A program made the translations under genes and the position numbers. A DNA stretch of 64,000 bases from JBECKS01 sp040235395 (GTDB lineage: Bacteria; Pseudomonadota; Gammaproteobacteria; Pseudomonadales; JBECKS01), in NCBI GenBank assembly GCA_040235395.1, contig JBECKS010000130.1, forward strand, positions 3,864 to 67,863, read 5' to 3'. Below the pieces are notes generated by a model. It was given only the letters and a program-made list of their open reading frames with translations, ran no database searches and was not told the origin of the DNA. Positions 54,353-63,277 of the stretch are shown in pieces; the stretch's first letter is position 1; each line of letters begins with the position of its first letter.

Positions 54353-54802
54353 TTACTCAGCTACGCTACCACCAGCAGCTTCTATCGCTTCTCTAGCACC
54401 TTTTGTAGCTTTAATTCCTTTAAGGTTTACCTTCTTAGAAAGCTCGCCAGACAACACAACTTTTGCGAACTTTACATTCTTTTTCAGTATGCCAGCCTGC
54501 TTCAAAGCATCCAGATTTACATCACCTTCAACTTGATTAAGCTCGGACAAACGAACTTCTGAAGACACTAGGGACTTTCTTGAAGTAAAACCGTATTTAG
54601 GTACACGTCTCTGAATAGGCATTTGCCCACCTTCAAAACCCGCTTTAACTCTACCGCCACTGCGAGATGTCAAACCCTTATGTCCTCTTCCGCAGGTCTT
54701 ACCTAAACCACTACCAATACCGCGACCGACTCGCTTCTTGCTAGGCTTTGAACCTTTAGCAGGACTTAAGCTATTTAATGTAAGTTTAATTTCTGAAGAC
54801 AT
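54353..54802 (-). CDS. rplO: Large ribosomal subunit protein uL15
   Basis: L15 is a late-assembling 50S protein. The 149 residues contain the glycine/arginine-rich N-terminal arm (R-V-G-R-G-I-G-S-G-L-G-K-T-C-G-R-G-H-K-G) and the globular C-terminal part. It sits between rpmD and secY. Confidence 0.97.
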   Translation of the reverse strand: MSSEIKLTLNSLSPAKGSKPSKKRVGRGIGSGLGKTCGRGHKGLTSRSGGRVKAGFEGGQMPIQRRVPKYGFTSRKSLVSSEVRLSELNQVEGDVNLDALKQAGILKKNVKFAKVVLSGELSKKVNLKGIKATKGAREAIEAAGGSVAE

Positions 54803-54804
54803 TT

Positions 54805-54996
54805 TTATTCCTCTACCTTAACCATATAGCTGACCTTGTTCACCATGCCACGAGTGGAAGGGGTGTCTTCAACCTCCACTGTATGACCTACTTTTCTAAG
54901 TCCCAATCCACGAACACAGGATCGATGCGCTTCCAAACGTCCATTTAAACTTTTGGTCAACGTGACTTTCATTTGTTTTTTGTCAGCCTTTGCCAT
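54805..54996 (-). CDS. rpmD: Large ribosomal subunit protein uL30
   Basis: The 63 residues follow the L30 fold (V-T-L-T-K-S-L-N-G-R, then L-G-L-R-K-V-G-H-T-V-E-V-E-D-T-P). A slightly longer basic N-terminus (M-A-K-A-D-K-K-Q-M-K) precedes it. Its stop is two bases from the rplO start. Confidence 0.96.
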   Translation of the reverse strand: MAKADKKQMKVTLTKSLNGRLEAHRSCVRGLGLRKVGHTVEVEDTPSTRGMVNKVSYMVKVEE

Positions 54997-55034
54997 GATG
55001 ATTTACCTTTAATTCTTCAAACGTCTTAAAACTT

Positions 55035-55556
55035 TTACGAAAGAATTTCTTCCACTCGCTTACCACGCTTTGCCGCTACAGCCTCAGGTGTTGACATGCT
55101 TGCCAGACCTTTAAAAGTTGCCCTGACTACATTTGTAGGATTAGTAGAACCGTAACATTTAGCCAACACGTTCTGAATTCCTGCAACCTCCAACACAGCA
55201 CGCATTGCACCACCCGCGATTACACCAGTACCCTCAGAAGCTGGCTGCATGAAAATTTTTGATGCGCCATGGTTAGCTCTTATTGTGTGTTGCAATGTAT
55301 GTCCATTTAGTTCCACTTTTATCATGTTTCTTTTAGCTGACTCGATAGCCTTCTGAATTGCTAAAGGAACTTCTCTGGCCTTACCTCTGCCATAACCTAT
55401 ACGACCATTTCCATCACCAACAACTGTTAATGCTGTAAAACCAAAAATACGTCCACCTTTAACAACTTTGGCAACACGATTAACATGGACGAGCTTCTCT
55501 ACCAAACCATCATCTTGCTGAAGTTTTTCTGTACGAACCTGTTTTTCTTTAGTCAT
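55035..55556 (-). CDS. rpsE: Small ribosomal subunit protein uS5
   Basis: S5 supports decoding accuracy and mRNA unwinding. The 173 residues have the double-stranded RNA-binding S5 domain (L-V-H-V-N-R-V-A-K-V-V-K-G-G-R) and the C-terminal G-G-A-M-R-A-V-L-E-V-A-G domain. The N-terminal arm is a few residues longer than in E. coli. Confidence 0.97.
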   Translation of the reverse strand: MTKEKQVRTEKLQQDDGLVEKLVHVNRVAKVVKGGRIFGFTALTVVGDGNGRIGYGRGKAREVPLAIQKAIESAKRNMIKVELNGHTLQHTIRANHGASKIFMQPASEGTGVIAGGAMRAVLEVAGIQNVLAKCYGSTNPTNVVRATFKGLASMSTPEAVAAKRGKRVEEILS

Positions 55557-55584
55557 CTTTTTACCTTTAGTAATCCATCAGCCT

Positions 55585-55935
55585 TTAAAACTTTAAGCCA
55601 TTTTCACGGGCAGCATCTGCCAAAGCCTTAACACGACCATGATATTTAAAACCAGAACGATCAAACGCCACTTCTTCAACACCGGCCTTCTTAGCTCGTT
55701 CAGCAATTAACTTACCAATCTCTGCTGCAGCTACAGAATTACCCTTAGAAGCTGGTGAAAAACCTTTTTCAACTGTCGCTGCACTAGCCAGCACAACACC
55801 ACCTTCAGGGGAAATAATTTGTGCATACATATGCTGCGAGCTACGATTCACTACTAGTCTATTCTTACCAAGCTCACGCATCTTAATGCGATTTTTTTTC
55901 GCTCTTCTTAATCTGGAAACCTTTTTGTCACTCAT
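55585..55935 (-). CDS. rplR: Large ribosomal subunit protein uL18
   Basis: L18 binds 5S rRNA with L5 and L25 in the central protuberance. The 116 residues have the basic N-terminus, S-S-Q-H-M-Y-A-Q-I-I, and the C-terminal F-D-R-S-G-F-K-Y-H-G-R-V-K-A-L motif. Order rplF-rplR-rpsE is standard. Confidence 0.97.
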   Translation of the reverse strand: MSDKKVSRLRRAKKNRIKMRELGKNRLVVNRSSQHMYAQIISPEGGVVLASAATVEKGFSPASKGNSVAAAEIGKLIAERAKKAGVEEVAFDRSGFKYHGRVKALADAARENGLKF

Positions 55936-55982
55936 CGATTAAATCTCTTTAATTCTAAATAAAGGAAGTCTTTTACTAAGAA

Positions 55983-56516
55983 TTATTTCTTCTTAGCTTC
56001 TTTTCTTCTCACGCGCTCATCAGAATAACGAACACCCTTACCTTTATAAGGCTCCGGTGGACGGAAGGATCTAATGTTCGCTGCAGCCTGTCCTACAACC
56101 TGTTTATCCACACCGGAAACAACGATTTCTGTCTGGCTTGGCGTCGTAACCTCAAGACCTTGCGGAACTTCATAAACAACTGGATGGGAAAAACCCAAGG
56201 TTAAGTTTAATGTTTTACCCTTCGACTCAGCTCGATAACCAACACCGTTTAACTGAAGCTTCTTGGTAAAGCCATCACTTACACCCACAACCATATTATT
56301 TACTAAAGATCGTGCAGTACCAGCTTGAGCCCAAGCCTCCTTAGAGTCATTATTTACCTTGATTTCAAGAACATCACCATCCTGACTAACAGAAACCAGC
56401 TCATGAAGATCTCTTGTCAACTCGCCTTTTCCGCCTTTAACCTTAATCGAACTGCCAGATACGGAAACCTCCACACCTTTGGGAACCTGGATTGGGCTTT
56501 TCGCTACACGTGACAT
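55983..56516 (-). CDS. rplF: Large ribosomal subunit protein uL6
   Basis: L6 lies near the factor-binding site of the 50S. The 177 residues (as in E. coli) begin M-S-R-V-A-K-S-P-I and end with the 'R-P-P-E-P-Y-K-G-K-G-V-R-Y' signature and a basic tail. Two similar domains are visible. Confidence 0.98.
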   Translation of the reverse strand: MSRVAKSPIQVPKGVEVSVSGSSIKVKGGKGELTRDLHELVSVSQDGDVLEIKVNNDSKEAWAQAGTARSLVNNMVVGVSDGFTKKLQLNGVGYRAESKGKTLNLTLGFSHPVVYEVPQGLEVTTPSQTEIVVSGVDKQVVGQAAANIRSFRPPEPYKGKGVRYSDERVRRKEAKKK

Positions 56517-56556
56517 TTACAATACCTACTTAAATTTTAATAACAAAAGTCTTGAA

Positions 56557-56952
56557 TTAAGAAACTGTGCACAACACTTCGCCACCAACACCTTCTTTTC
56601 TTGCCTGAGTATCCGTCATAATACCCTTTGGTGTAGAAACTATGGCTATACCAAGTCCGTCTTTAACCCGAGGCATATCATCCTTACTCTTATAAATTCT
56701 AAGACCTGGCTTACTAATACGTTTAATTTCATCAATTACAGCCTTTCCCTCGAAATATTTTAAATCAATTCGAAGAACAGGTTTATTCTCAGATGTTTCT
56801 TCTTCAACTCCAGAAATATAGCCCTCGCTCAACAATACTTGTGCAATTGCCTTTTTTATTTTGGATGCTGGAATTCGAACTGAAATCTTTTCAGCCATCT
56901 GACCATTTCGAATTCGTGTGAGCAAATCAGCAATAGGATCCTGCATACTCAT
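56557..56952 (-). CDS. rpsH: Small ribosomal subunit protein uS8
   Basis: S8 binds 16S helix 21 and in E. coli represses the spc operon. The frame opens at 57003, but the ATG at 56952 has GGGGAG eight bases upstream and gives MSMQDPIADLLTRIRNGQ, the family start, and 131 residues. The C-terminal 'S-T-P-K-G-I-M-T-D' and G-G-E-V-L-C-T-V are present. Confidence 0.97.
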   Translation of the reverse strand: MSMQDPIADLLTRIRNGQMAEKISVRIPASKIKKAIAQVLLSEGYISGVEEETSENKPVLRIDLKYFEGKAVIDEIKRISKPGLRIYKSKDDMPRVKDGLGIAIVSTPKGIMTDTQARKEGVGGEVLCTVS

Positions 56953-56965
56953 AAATTTTTCTCCC

Positions 56966-57271
56966 CTACCAACTACTCTTAACAAGACCTGGGACATCGC
57001 CACGCATTGCGGCTTCCCTTAATTTATTACGACCAAGACCAAACTTTCTATAATAGCCATGAGGACGACCAGTTAAACCACAACGATTCATTAGTCTGGT
57101 AGGCGAAGCATTTCTTGGTAACTTCTGAAGCGCCATCTGGGCATCCCACTTTTCTTCTTCAGTTGCATTCACGTCGAGAATAATTGCTTTCAAAGCCAAT
57201 CTTTTTGCAGCGTACTTCTTAACTGCCTTCTCTCTCTTTTTTTCTCTCTCTAACATAGAGCGTTTAGCCAT
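56966..57271 (-). CDS. rpsN: Small ribosomal subunit protein uS14, long zinc-free form
   Basis: The 101 residues match the long form without CxxC zinc motifs. The conserved core L-P-R-N-A-S-P-T-R-L-M-N-R-C and G-R-P-H-G-Y-Y-R-K-F-G-L are visible. It lies between rplE and rpsH. Confidence 0.97.
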   Translation of the reverse strand: MAKRSMLEREKKREKAVKKYAAKRLALKAIILDVNATEEEKWDAQMALQKLPRNASPTRLMNRCGLTGRPHGYYRKFGLGRNKLREAAMRGDVPGLVKSSW

Positions 57272-57291
57272 TTTACAATCCTCTAGCCAGA

Positions 57292-57831
57292 CTATTTTTT
57301 AATTGGAAAGTTAAAGGCATGCAGTAAAGCTCTACCTTCTTCATCCGTTTTAGCTGATGTGGTTATACAAATATCTAGACCACGAATTTTATCAATCTTG
57401 TCGTAATCGATTTCTGGAAACACAATCTGCTCTTGAATTCCCATACTGTAATTCCCATGACCATCAAAAGACTTTGGACTCAGTCCTCGAAAATCCCTGA
57501 TGCGAGGGATTGAAATTGTCACCAAACGATCAAGGAATTCATACATACGATCTTTTCGTAAAGTGACTTTGCAGCCAATTGGCCAACCTTCACGAACCTT
57601 AAAACCTGCAATAGATTTTCTTGCTTTAGTAACCACTGGTTTTTGACCAGAGATTTTTTCCATATCTGCAAGAGCGCCTTCTAATGCTTTTTTATCCTGA
57701 ATAGCCTCGCCAACACCCATATTCAATGTAATTTTGGTGATTTTAGGGATTTCCATTGCGCTCTTGTAACCAAACTGCTCTTGCAACTTTGGAGCTACAT
57801 CGGATTGATAAAACGTCTTCATTCTACTCAT
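57292..57831 (-). CDS. rplE: Large ribosomal subunit protein uL5
   Basis: L5 contacts 5S rRNA and the P-site tRNA. The 179 residues equal the E. coli length and show 'I-T-L-N-M-G-V-G-E-A' and 'R-D-F-R-G-L-S-P-K-S-F-D-G-H-G-N'. It lies between rplX and rpsN. Confidence 0.98.
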   Translation of the reverse strand: MSRMKTFYQSDVAPKLQEQFGYKSAMEIPKITKITLNMGVGEAIQDKKALEGALADMEKISGQKPVVTKARKSIAGFKVREGWPIGCKVTLRKDRMYEFLDRLVTISIPRIRDFRGLSPKSFDGHGNYSMGIQEQIVFPEIDYDKIDKIRGLDICITTSAKTDEEGRALLHAFNFPIKK

Positions 57832-57858
57832 GACTTACTCTCTATTCCTAAAATGAGC

Positions 57859-58182
57859 TTAAACGCCCACTTTCTCACCATTTGATTTGAACACTCTTAC
57901 CTTCTTTCCACTATCAAGATTAAAACCAACGCGATCCGCTTTATCAGTACTTGGGTTATATATAGCCACGTTAGAAAGATCCATTGCAGCTTCTTGCTCA
58001 ACAATCCCACCTTGAATATTTTTTTGCGGATTAGGTCTTACATGTTTTTTAATCATGTTTACCCCACTAACAATCACCTTGGTCTTGCCTTCATTATTCA
58101 AAACCTTAACAACTTTACCGCGACGCCCTTTATCTTTTCCGGCAATCACAATAATTTCATCATCACTTTTTATCTTGGCCAT
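57859..58182 (-). CDS. rplX: Large ribosomal subunit protein uL24
   Basis: L24 starts 50S assembly. The 107 residues have the KOW motif 'D-E-I-I-V-I-A-G-K-D-K-G-R-R-G-K-V' at 8-24 and the typical 'R-V-G-F' near the end. It follows rplN. Confidence 0.97.
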   Translation of the reverse strand: MAKIKSDDEIIVIAGKDKGRRGKVVKVLNNEGKTKVIVSGVNMIKKHVRPNPQKNIQGGIVEQEAAMDLSNVAIYNPSTDKADRVGFNLDSGKKVRVFKSNGEKVGV

Positions 58183-58210
58183 TTTCTTACGCTCAAAAAA
58201 TAGTTGTCAT

Positions 58211-58579
58211 TTAAAGCACTTCAGGTGCCAAAGAAATAATTTTCATGAACTGCTCACCACGTAATTCACGAGTCACAGGCCCAAAAATACGCGTTCCAAT
58301 AGGCTGTTTTGAAGCATTAAGCAATACAGCAGCATTTTCATCGAAACGAATTACCGAACCATCAGGGCGTCTCACACCTTTCTTGGTCCTCACAACTACC
58401 GCATTCATCACATCACCTTTTTTTACTTTGGCGCGAGGAATCGCTTCCTTTACAGCAACTTTAATAACATCTCCAACAGTTGCATAACGTCTATGAGAAC
58501 CGCCTAAAACCTTAATACACTGGACTTTTCTTGCTCCAGAATTATCTGCTACTACTAAATTGCTTTCTGTTTGAATCAT
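58211..58579 (-). CDS. rplN: Large ribosomal subunit protein uL14
   Basis: L14 forms bridges to the 30S subunit and is the binding site of the RsfS silencing factor. The 122 residues contain M-I-Q-T-E-S-N-L-V-V-A-D-N-S-G-A and R-G-E-Q-F-M-K-I-I-S-L-A-P-E-V-L. It is the first gene of the spc operon; only 29 bases separate it from rpsQ, so any spc promoter would lie within rpsQ. Confidence 0.98.
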   Translation of the reverse strand: MIQTESNLVVADNSGARKVQCIKVLGGSHRRYATVGDVIKVAVKEAIPRAKVKKGDVMNAVVVRTKKGVRRPDGSVIRFDENAAVLLNASKQPIGTRIFGPVTRELRGEQFMKIISLAPEVL

Positions 58580-58608
58580 GACCGTTCTCTAATCAAAAGT
58601 ATTAAATC

Positions 58609-58875
58609 TTAGTTAGCTTTTTCCAAAATGCTTTGTAAAACCCAGGATTTATTTTTGGAAATTGGGCGACTCTCTGCAATCATCACCAGATCACCAATAG
58701 CACAATCGTCATTCTCATCGTGAGCAAGAACCTTGGTTGATTTCTTAATGAACTTTCCATAAAGCGGGTGCTTAACCTTTCTTTCAATCAACACCTTAAT
58801 GGACTTATTCATCTTGTCGCTTACAACAACACCTGTCAGCGTTCTCACTTTTTTATCAGCACTCTCTTTTGACAT
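58609..58875 (-). CDS. rpsQ: Small ribosomal subunit protein uS17
   Basis: The 88 residues show the OB fold of S17 with 'G-V-V-V-S-D-K-M-N-K-S-I-K-V' and 'H-P-L-Y-G-K-F-I-K-K-S-T-K'. It is the last gene of the S10 operon, two bases after rpmC. Confidence 0.97.
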   Translation of the reverse strand: MSKESADKKVRTLTGVVVSDKMNKSIKVLIERKVKHPLYGKFIKKSTKVLAHDENDDCAIGDLVMIAESRPISKNKSWVLQSILEKAN

Positions 58876-58877
58876 GC

Positions 58878-59069
58878 TTATTTATCCTGCTTTTCACTAA
58901 TAATTGTATTAAAACGCGCAATCTCTCTACGAACCTGCTTGAAACGATGTGGTCTAACTAATTGACCCGTAGCATTTTGCATCCTTAACTTGAATTGCTC
59001 TTCTAGCAAATTCTTTAATTCTTTCTGAAGCTCATCAGCTGACTTGCTTCTCAATTCTGTAGCTTTCAT
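58878..59069 (-). CDS. rpmC: Large ribosomal subunit protein uL29
   Basis: L29 is near the tunnel exit and helps trigger factor and SRP docking. The 63 residues form two helices with 'L-R-S-K-S-A-D-E-L' and the 'F-K-L-R-M-Q-N-A-T-G-Q-L' motif. It overlaps rplP by one base. Confidence 0.97.
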   Translation of the reverse strand: MKATELRSKSADELQKELKNLLEEQFKLRMQNATGQLVRPHRFKQVRREIARFNTIISEKQDK

Positions 59070-59482
59070 TACATTACCGTCCGAGTCACAATTTTCGTAT
59101 TTATAGGTAATTTCGCTGCTGCAAGTTCAAAAGCCCTTCTAGCAACTGATTCATCAACCCCTTCCATCTCAAACAACACTCTTCCTGGTTGAATCTGAGC
59201 AACCCAATACTCAACATTACCTTTACCCTTACCTTGACGAACTTCTAAAGGCTTTTGCGTGATTGGTTTGTCAGGAAAAATACGTATCCAGATTTTTCCC
59301 CCACGTTTTACGTGTCTTGTCATCGCCCTTCTGCCAGCCTCAATCTGTCTAGCTGTCAGTCGACCTTGCTCAGTAGCCTTTAACCCAATGGTTCCAAAAG
59401 AGACTTTATTACCCCTTTGAGCCAAACCGCGATTACGGCCTTTCATCTGTTTTCTAAACTTTGTTCTTTTAGGTTGTAGCAT
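59069..59482 (-). CDS. rplP: Large ribosomal subunit protein uL16
   Basis: L16 organises the A-site region of the 50S. The 137 residues begin M-L-Q-P-K-R-T-K-F-R-K and include 'G-R-N-R-G-L-A' and 'W-I-R-I-F-P-D-K-P-I-T-Q-K-P'. It lies between rpsC and rpmC. Confidence 0.98.
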   Translation of the reverse strand: MLQPKRTKFRKQMKGRNRGLAQRGNKVSFGTIGLKATEQGRLTARQIEAGRRAMTRHVKRGGKIWIRIFPDKPITQKPLEVRQGKGKGNVEYWVAQIQPGRVLFEMEGVDESVARRAFELAAAKLPINTKIVTRTVM

Positions 59483-59516
59483 CGTCTTGCCTTATTTACT
59501 CTCAGGAAATTTGATT

Positions 59517-60185
59517 CTAGCTAGCCTTACTTTGCTCAGCTTTTTTATCGTATAAACCTTCAAATACTTCGCCTTTGAAAATCCATACCTTCACCCCAAT
59601 AACACCATAAGTTGTGTGAGCTTCATGTGTCGCATAATCAATATCAGCTCTTAATGTATGAAGAGGGACGCGACCCTCCTTATACCATTCAGTTCTAGCT
59701 ATCTCAGCACCACCAAGTCTTCCAGAAACCTGAATACGAATTCCTTCTGCACCAGCTCTCATGGCATTTTGCTGAGCACGCTTCATTGCTCTACGAAACA
59801 TCACACGTCTCTCTAGTTGCTGCGCTATATTTGCAGCAACCAACTTCGCATCCAGTTCAGGTTTTCTGATTTCTTCAATATTAACCTGAACAGAACAGCC
59901 CATTTTCTTCGCAATTTCACGACGAAGAATTTCAACATCTTCACCTTTTTTACCAATTACAATACCTGGTCTAGCCGTATGAATAGTTACACGAGCACTT
60001 TCAGAAGGTCTTTGGATCTCCACCTTGCTCACCGACGCATTACTGAGTTTTTTCATTACAAACTCACGAACCTCTAAATCGGTCAATAGATTGCTTGCAT
60101 ACGTTTTAGGGTTCGCGTACCAAATTGAGTTGTGTTTTTTCACAATACCCAATCTAATACCTGTCGGATGAACTTTTTGACCCAT
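59517..60185 (-). CDS. rpsC: Small ribosomal subunit protein uS3
   Basis: S3 lines the mRNA entry site. The 222 residues start M-G-Q-K-V-H-P-T-G-I-R-L-G and carry the KH loop V-I-G-K-K-G-E-D near 75-85 and the C-terminal S3 domain (G-R-L-G-G-A-E-I-A-R-T-E). It is about ten residues shorter than E. coli at the C-terminus. Confidence 0.98.
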   Translation of the reverse strand: MGQKVHPTGIRLGIVKKHNSIWYANPKTYASNLLTDLEVREFVMKKLSNASVSKVEIQRPSESARVTIHTARPGIVIGKKGEDVEILRREIAKKMGCSVQVNIEEIRKPELDAKLVAANIAQQLERRVMFRRAMKRAQQNAMRAGAEGIRIQVSGRLGGAEIARTEWYKEGRVPLHTLRADIDYATHEAHTTYGVIGVKVWIFKGEVFEGLYDKKAEQSKAS

Positions 60186-60195
60186 ATGCTTTCTC

Positions 60196-60528
60196 CTACA
60201 CTTCCGCTACTTTAACGGTTATATGACAACTTCTTTTCAAAATACGATCAGCTCTACCTTTAGCTCTTGGGCGAATTCGCTTCATAATCATGCCCTCATC
60301 AACATAAATTGTTGAAACCTTAAGCTCATCAATATCAGCGCCTTCATTGTTTTCTGCATTAGCAATCGCCGACTCCAGAACTTTCTTAACAATTTGAGCT
60401 GCCTTTTTGCTGCTGAACGCCAACAGATTCAGCGCTTCTTCAACTGGAAGACCTCTAATCTGATCCGCTACCAACCTGGCTTTCTGTGGAGAAATGCGGG
60501 CGCCTTTCAATTTTGCTGAAACTTCCAT
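60196..60528 (-). CDS. rplV: Large ribosomal subunit protein uL22
   Basis: L22 lines the exit tunnel with an extended beta hairpin. The 110 residues match E. coli in length; 'S-P-Q-K-A-R-L-V-A-D-Q-I-R-G' and the hairpin 'M-I-M-K-R-I-R-P-R-A-K-G-R-A' are visible. Confidence 0.98.
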   Translation of the reverse strand: MEVSAKLKGARISPQKARLVADQIRGLPVEEALNLLAFSSKKAAQIVKKVLESAIANAENNEGADIDELKVSTIYVDEGMIMKRIRPRAKGRADRILKRSCHITVKVAEV

Positions 60529-60534
60529 CTTTAA

Positions 60535-60810
60535 CTACCTCTTAGCCTTTTTATCAGCTGCATGACCGCGATAGGTACGAGTAGCTGCAAACTCACCAAG
60601 TTTGTGACCAACCATCTGCTCGGTTACAAAAACTGGCACATGTTGACGACCATTATGGACAGCTATAGTCAAACCAACCATTTCTGGCAGAATCATTGAT
60701 CTTCTAGACCAGGTTTTAAGTGGTTTCTTTGAGTTATTCGCAACTGCATCTTCAACTTTTTTAAGTAGATGCAAATCAACAAATGGACCTTTTTTTAATG
60801 AACGTGGCAC
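60535..60810 (-). CDS. rpsS: Small ribosomal subunit protein uS19
   Basis: S19 is in the 30S head with S13. The 91 residues begin M-P-R-S-L-K-K-G-P-F-V-D and hold 'G-H-K-L-G-E-F-A-A-T-R-T-Y-R-G-H'. It lies between rplB and rplV. Confidence 0.98.
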   Translation of the reverse strand: MPRSLKKGPFVDLHLLKKVEDAVANNSKKPLKTWSRRSMILPEMVGLTIAVHNGRQHVPVFVTEQMVGHKLGEFAATRTYRGHAADKKAKR

Positions 60811-60835
60811 TATCGCCTCCTCATTAGCTTAATGA

Positions 60836-61660
60836 TTACTTTCTTCTATCCCTAACAATCATCTTGTTAGTTCGCTTATTCTTTCTTGTCTTATAACCTT
60901 TAGTTGGCACACCCCAAGGAGTGACAGGGTGTCGACCACCTGAGGTTCTACCCTCACCACCACCATGTGGATGATCAACCGGGTTCATCACCACACCCCT
61001 GACGGTTGGGCGCACCCCTCTCCAGCGAGAAGCCCCTGCTTTACCTAGGCTTCTAAGGTTGTGCTCCCCATTGCTCACCTCACCAATAACAGCGGTGCAA
61101 TCAGCATATACTTTTCTCATCTCTCCTGAACGGAGTCTCAAGGTTACGTATTGACCTTCTTTCGCAAGAAGTTGTGCTGAAGAGCCAGCGCTTCGCGCAA
61201 TTTGAGCACCTTTACCCAACTTCAGCTCTATGCAATGAATCGTTGTACCTTGAGGTATATTTCTTAATGGCAAGCAGTTTCCTATTTTTATCGGAGCATC
61301 CTCACCCGATTGAATCTTGTCACCAACAGAAAGATTTTTAGGAGCAACGATATAACGACGCTCACCGTCAATATATTTAATTAACGCTATGTGCGCAGAA
61401 CGGTTTGGGTCATATTCCAGTCTTTCTACGGTTCCAGGAACATTCAACTTATCCCTTTTAAAATCAATAATGCGATAAAGCCGTTTGTGCCCACCGCCCT
61501 TGTGACGCGTAGTAATACGGCCCTGATTATTCCGACCACCTGTCTTTGAATTCAACTCAACCAGAGGAGCATAAGGCCTACCCTTATACAGCTCAGGAGA
61601 AGTAATCTTTACTACAAACCTTCTACCTGGTGATGTCGGTTTAGCTTTTACAATCGCCAT
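60836..61660 (-). CDS. rplB: Large ribosomal subunit protein uL2
   Basis: L2 is needed for subunit joining and peptidyl-transferase activity. The 274 residues include the RNA-binding region 'G-R-N-N-Q-G-R-I-T-T-R-H-K-G-G-G' and the conserved 'N-P-V-D-H-P-H-G-G-G-E-G' with the key His. It lies between rplW and rpsS. Confidence 0.98.
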   Translation of the reverse strand: MAIVKAKPTSPGRRFVVKITSPELYKGRPYAPLVELNSKTGGRNNQGRITTRHKGGGHKRLYRIIDFKRDKLNVPGTVERLEYDPNRSAHIALIKYIDGERRYIVAPKNLSVGDKIQSGEDAPIKIGNCLPLRNIPQGTTIHCIELKLGKGAQIARSAGSSAQLLAKEGQYVTLRLRSGEMRKVYADCTAVIGEVSNGEHNLRSLGKAGASRWRGVRPTVRGVVMNPVDHPHGGGEGRTSGGRHPVTPWGVPTKGYKTRKNKRTNKMIVRDRRK

Positions 61661-61676
61661 TCAACTAACTCCTACC

Positions 61677-61970
61677 TTACTCGACCGACATAAAGTCGAT
61701 ATCATGACCTTCATGTAAACGAACAACAGCTTTTTTCCAGCTGGGTCTTTTGCCCAAAGTCTGACCAAAACGCTTAACCTTGCCCTTCACATTTGAAACC
61801 TGAACAGACTTAACTTTTACCTTGAAAAGCTGCTCAACAGCCTGCTTTACTTGTAACTTGTTCGCATCCTTAGCAACCTTAAATACAAACTGGTTGTTAT
61901 CGTCAGAAGCAACTGTTGCCTTCTCGGTAACTCTTGGCGCTAAAAGCACTTTATAAACTTGTTGATCCAT
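61677..61970 (-). CDS. rplW: Large ribosomal subunit protein uL23
   Basis: L23 at the tunnel exit docks trigger factor and SRP. The 97 residues show 'L-L-A-P-R-V-T-E-K-A' and the extended loop 'V-K-R-F-G-Q-T-L-G-K-R-P-S-W-K-K'. Its ATG overlaps the rplD stop by one base. Confidence 0.97.
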   Translation of the reverse strand: MDQQVYKVLLAPRVTEKATVASDDNNQFVFKVAKDANKLQVKQAVEQLFKVKVKSVQVSNVKGKVKRFGQTLGKRPSWKKAVVRLHEGHDIDFMSVE

Positions 61971-62572
61971 TAGACTAATTTCTCCTCAAGTTTTTTTAAC
62001 GCCTCAACTGTCATCAAAACCTTATCGTAAGAGATAAGACCAACAGGATCACAACCCTGAACATCCCTAACATCTACATGAGGAATGTTGCGAGCAGATA
62101 AATAAAGGTTTTGATCATCCGACTCTGTAACAATTAATACGTTGTGTAGGTTTAAATTTTTTAACTGAGACACCAACTCTTTCGTCTTTGGCCCATCAAC
62201 CTTGAACTCATCAATCAAAACCAGTCGACCTTGACGAACAAGCTCAGACAAAATGCATTGCATAGCGCCTCTATACATTTTTTTGTTAACTTTTTGTTCA
62301 AAGCTTCTGGGTGAAGCCGCGAAAGTAACTCCACCAGTTCTCCATATCGGGCTTCTGATAGTGCCAGCTCTCGCTCTGCCTGTTCCCTTTTGACGCCAAG
62401 GTTTTCTTCCGCCACCAGAAACATCAGATCTGCTTTTTTGAGCTTTTGAACCTTGTCTGCCACCCGCCAAATAGGCATTAACAACTTGGTGTACAAGAGG
62501 CTCGTTAAACTCTCTACCAAACGCAACTTCGGAAACTGCAACCTGTTGCCCAGAAGTAGTATTTATATTCAT
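61970..62572 (-). CDS. rplD: Large ribosomal subunit protein uL4
   Basis: L4 extends a loop into the exit tunnel and in E. coli represses the S10 operon through its leader. An upstream GTG at 62581 is in frame, but the ATG at 62572 has AGGAGG at a normal distance and gives 200 residues, the family length. The conserved 'R-K-P-W-R-Q-K-G-T-G-R-A-R-A-G' loop is present. Confidence 0.96.
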   Translation of the reverse strand: MNINTTSGQQVAVSEVAFGREFNEPLVHQVVNAYLAGGRQGSKAQKSRSDVSGGGRKPWRQKGTGRARAGTIRSPIWRTGGVTFAASPRSFEQKVNKKMYRGAMQCILSELVRQGRLVLIDEFKVDGPKTKELVSQLKNLNLHNVLIVTESDDQNLYLSARNIPHVDVRDVQGCDPVGLISYDKVLMTVEALKKLEEKLV

Positions 62573-62586
62573 TCCAGACACCCCTC

Positions 62587-63231
62587 CTATCTACCAACTT
62601 TTACAGCTGGACGAACAATTACATCTGAACCCACCGATCCAGGGATCGCTCCTTTCACCAAAAGCAGGTTTCGATCCAAATCAATTTTTACTAAATCCAG
62701 TGACTGAACAGTGGTTTTTCTATTCCCCATATGCCCCGCCATTTTTTTCCCTTTGAACACGCGACCTGGAGTCTGATTTTGTCCAATCGAACCCGGCGCT
62801 CTATGGGAAAGCGAATTTCCATGGGTAGCGTCCTGCATCGAAAAGTTCCAGCGCTTAACAGCACCTGCAAAACCTTTTCCTTTAGACACACCTGTTACAT
62901 CCACCTTGTTAACTTCTGAAAAAATATCGAGTCCAATTTTCGCACCAGACTCAAGCGCATCACCTTGGGAGTCGTCCAGTCTAAACTCAACCAACTTCAC
63001 TCCCGCATCCATGTTGGCTTTAGCAAACACACCCGCTTCTGGTTTTTTTACAAGCGCTGGTTTTTTATTCCCATAAGTCACTTGAATAGCTGAATAACCA
63101 TCTTTCTCTAAAGTTTTCACCATCGTGACCCGATTATCACAAACTTCTATAACCGATACTGGTATTGACTCTCCCGCATCAGTGAAGATTCTTGTCATAC
63201 CTTGCTTTCGCCCAACTAAACCGATAGCCAT
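62587..63231 (-). CDS. rplC: Large ribosomal subunit protein uL3
   Basis: L3 is among the first proteins bound in 50S assembly. The 214 residues start M-A-I-G-L-V-G-R-K-Q-G-M-T and hold the 'G-Q-N-Q-T-P-G-R-V-F-K-G-K-K-M-A-G-H' segment that includes the glutamine methylated by PrmB in relatives. Confidence 0.98.
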   Translation of the reverse strand: MAIGLVGRKQGMTRIFTDAGESIPVSVIEVCDNRVTMVKTLEKDGYSAIQVTYGNKKPALVKKPEAGVFAKANMDAGVKLVEFRLDDSQGDALESGAKIGLDIFSEVNKVDVTGVSKGKGFAGAVKRWNFSMQDATHGNSLSHRAPGSIGQNQTPGRVFKGKKMAGHMGNRKTTVQSLDLVKIDLDRNLLLVKGAIPGSVGSDVIVRPAVKVGR

Positions 63232-63277
63232 TACAGCAACCTCTAACTAGTTAAATCTTTTTTCAAATTGAAAGTAA

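Noticed and set aside
62215..62541. 108-residue frame inside rplD
   Set aside because: It is an out-of-frame overlap with a conserved ribosomal gene and has no family features.
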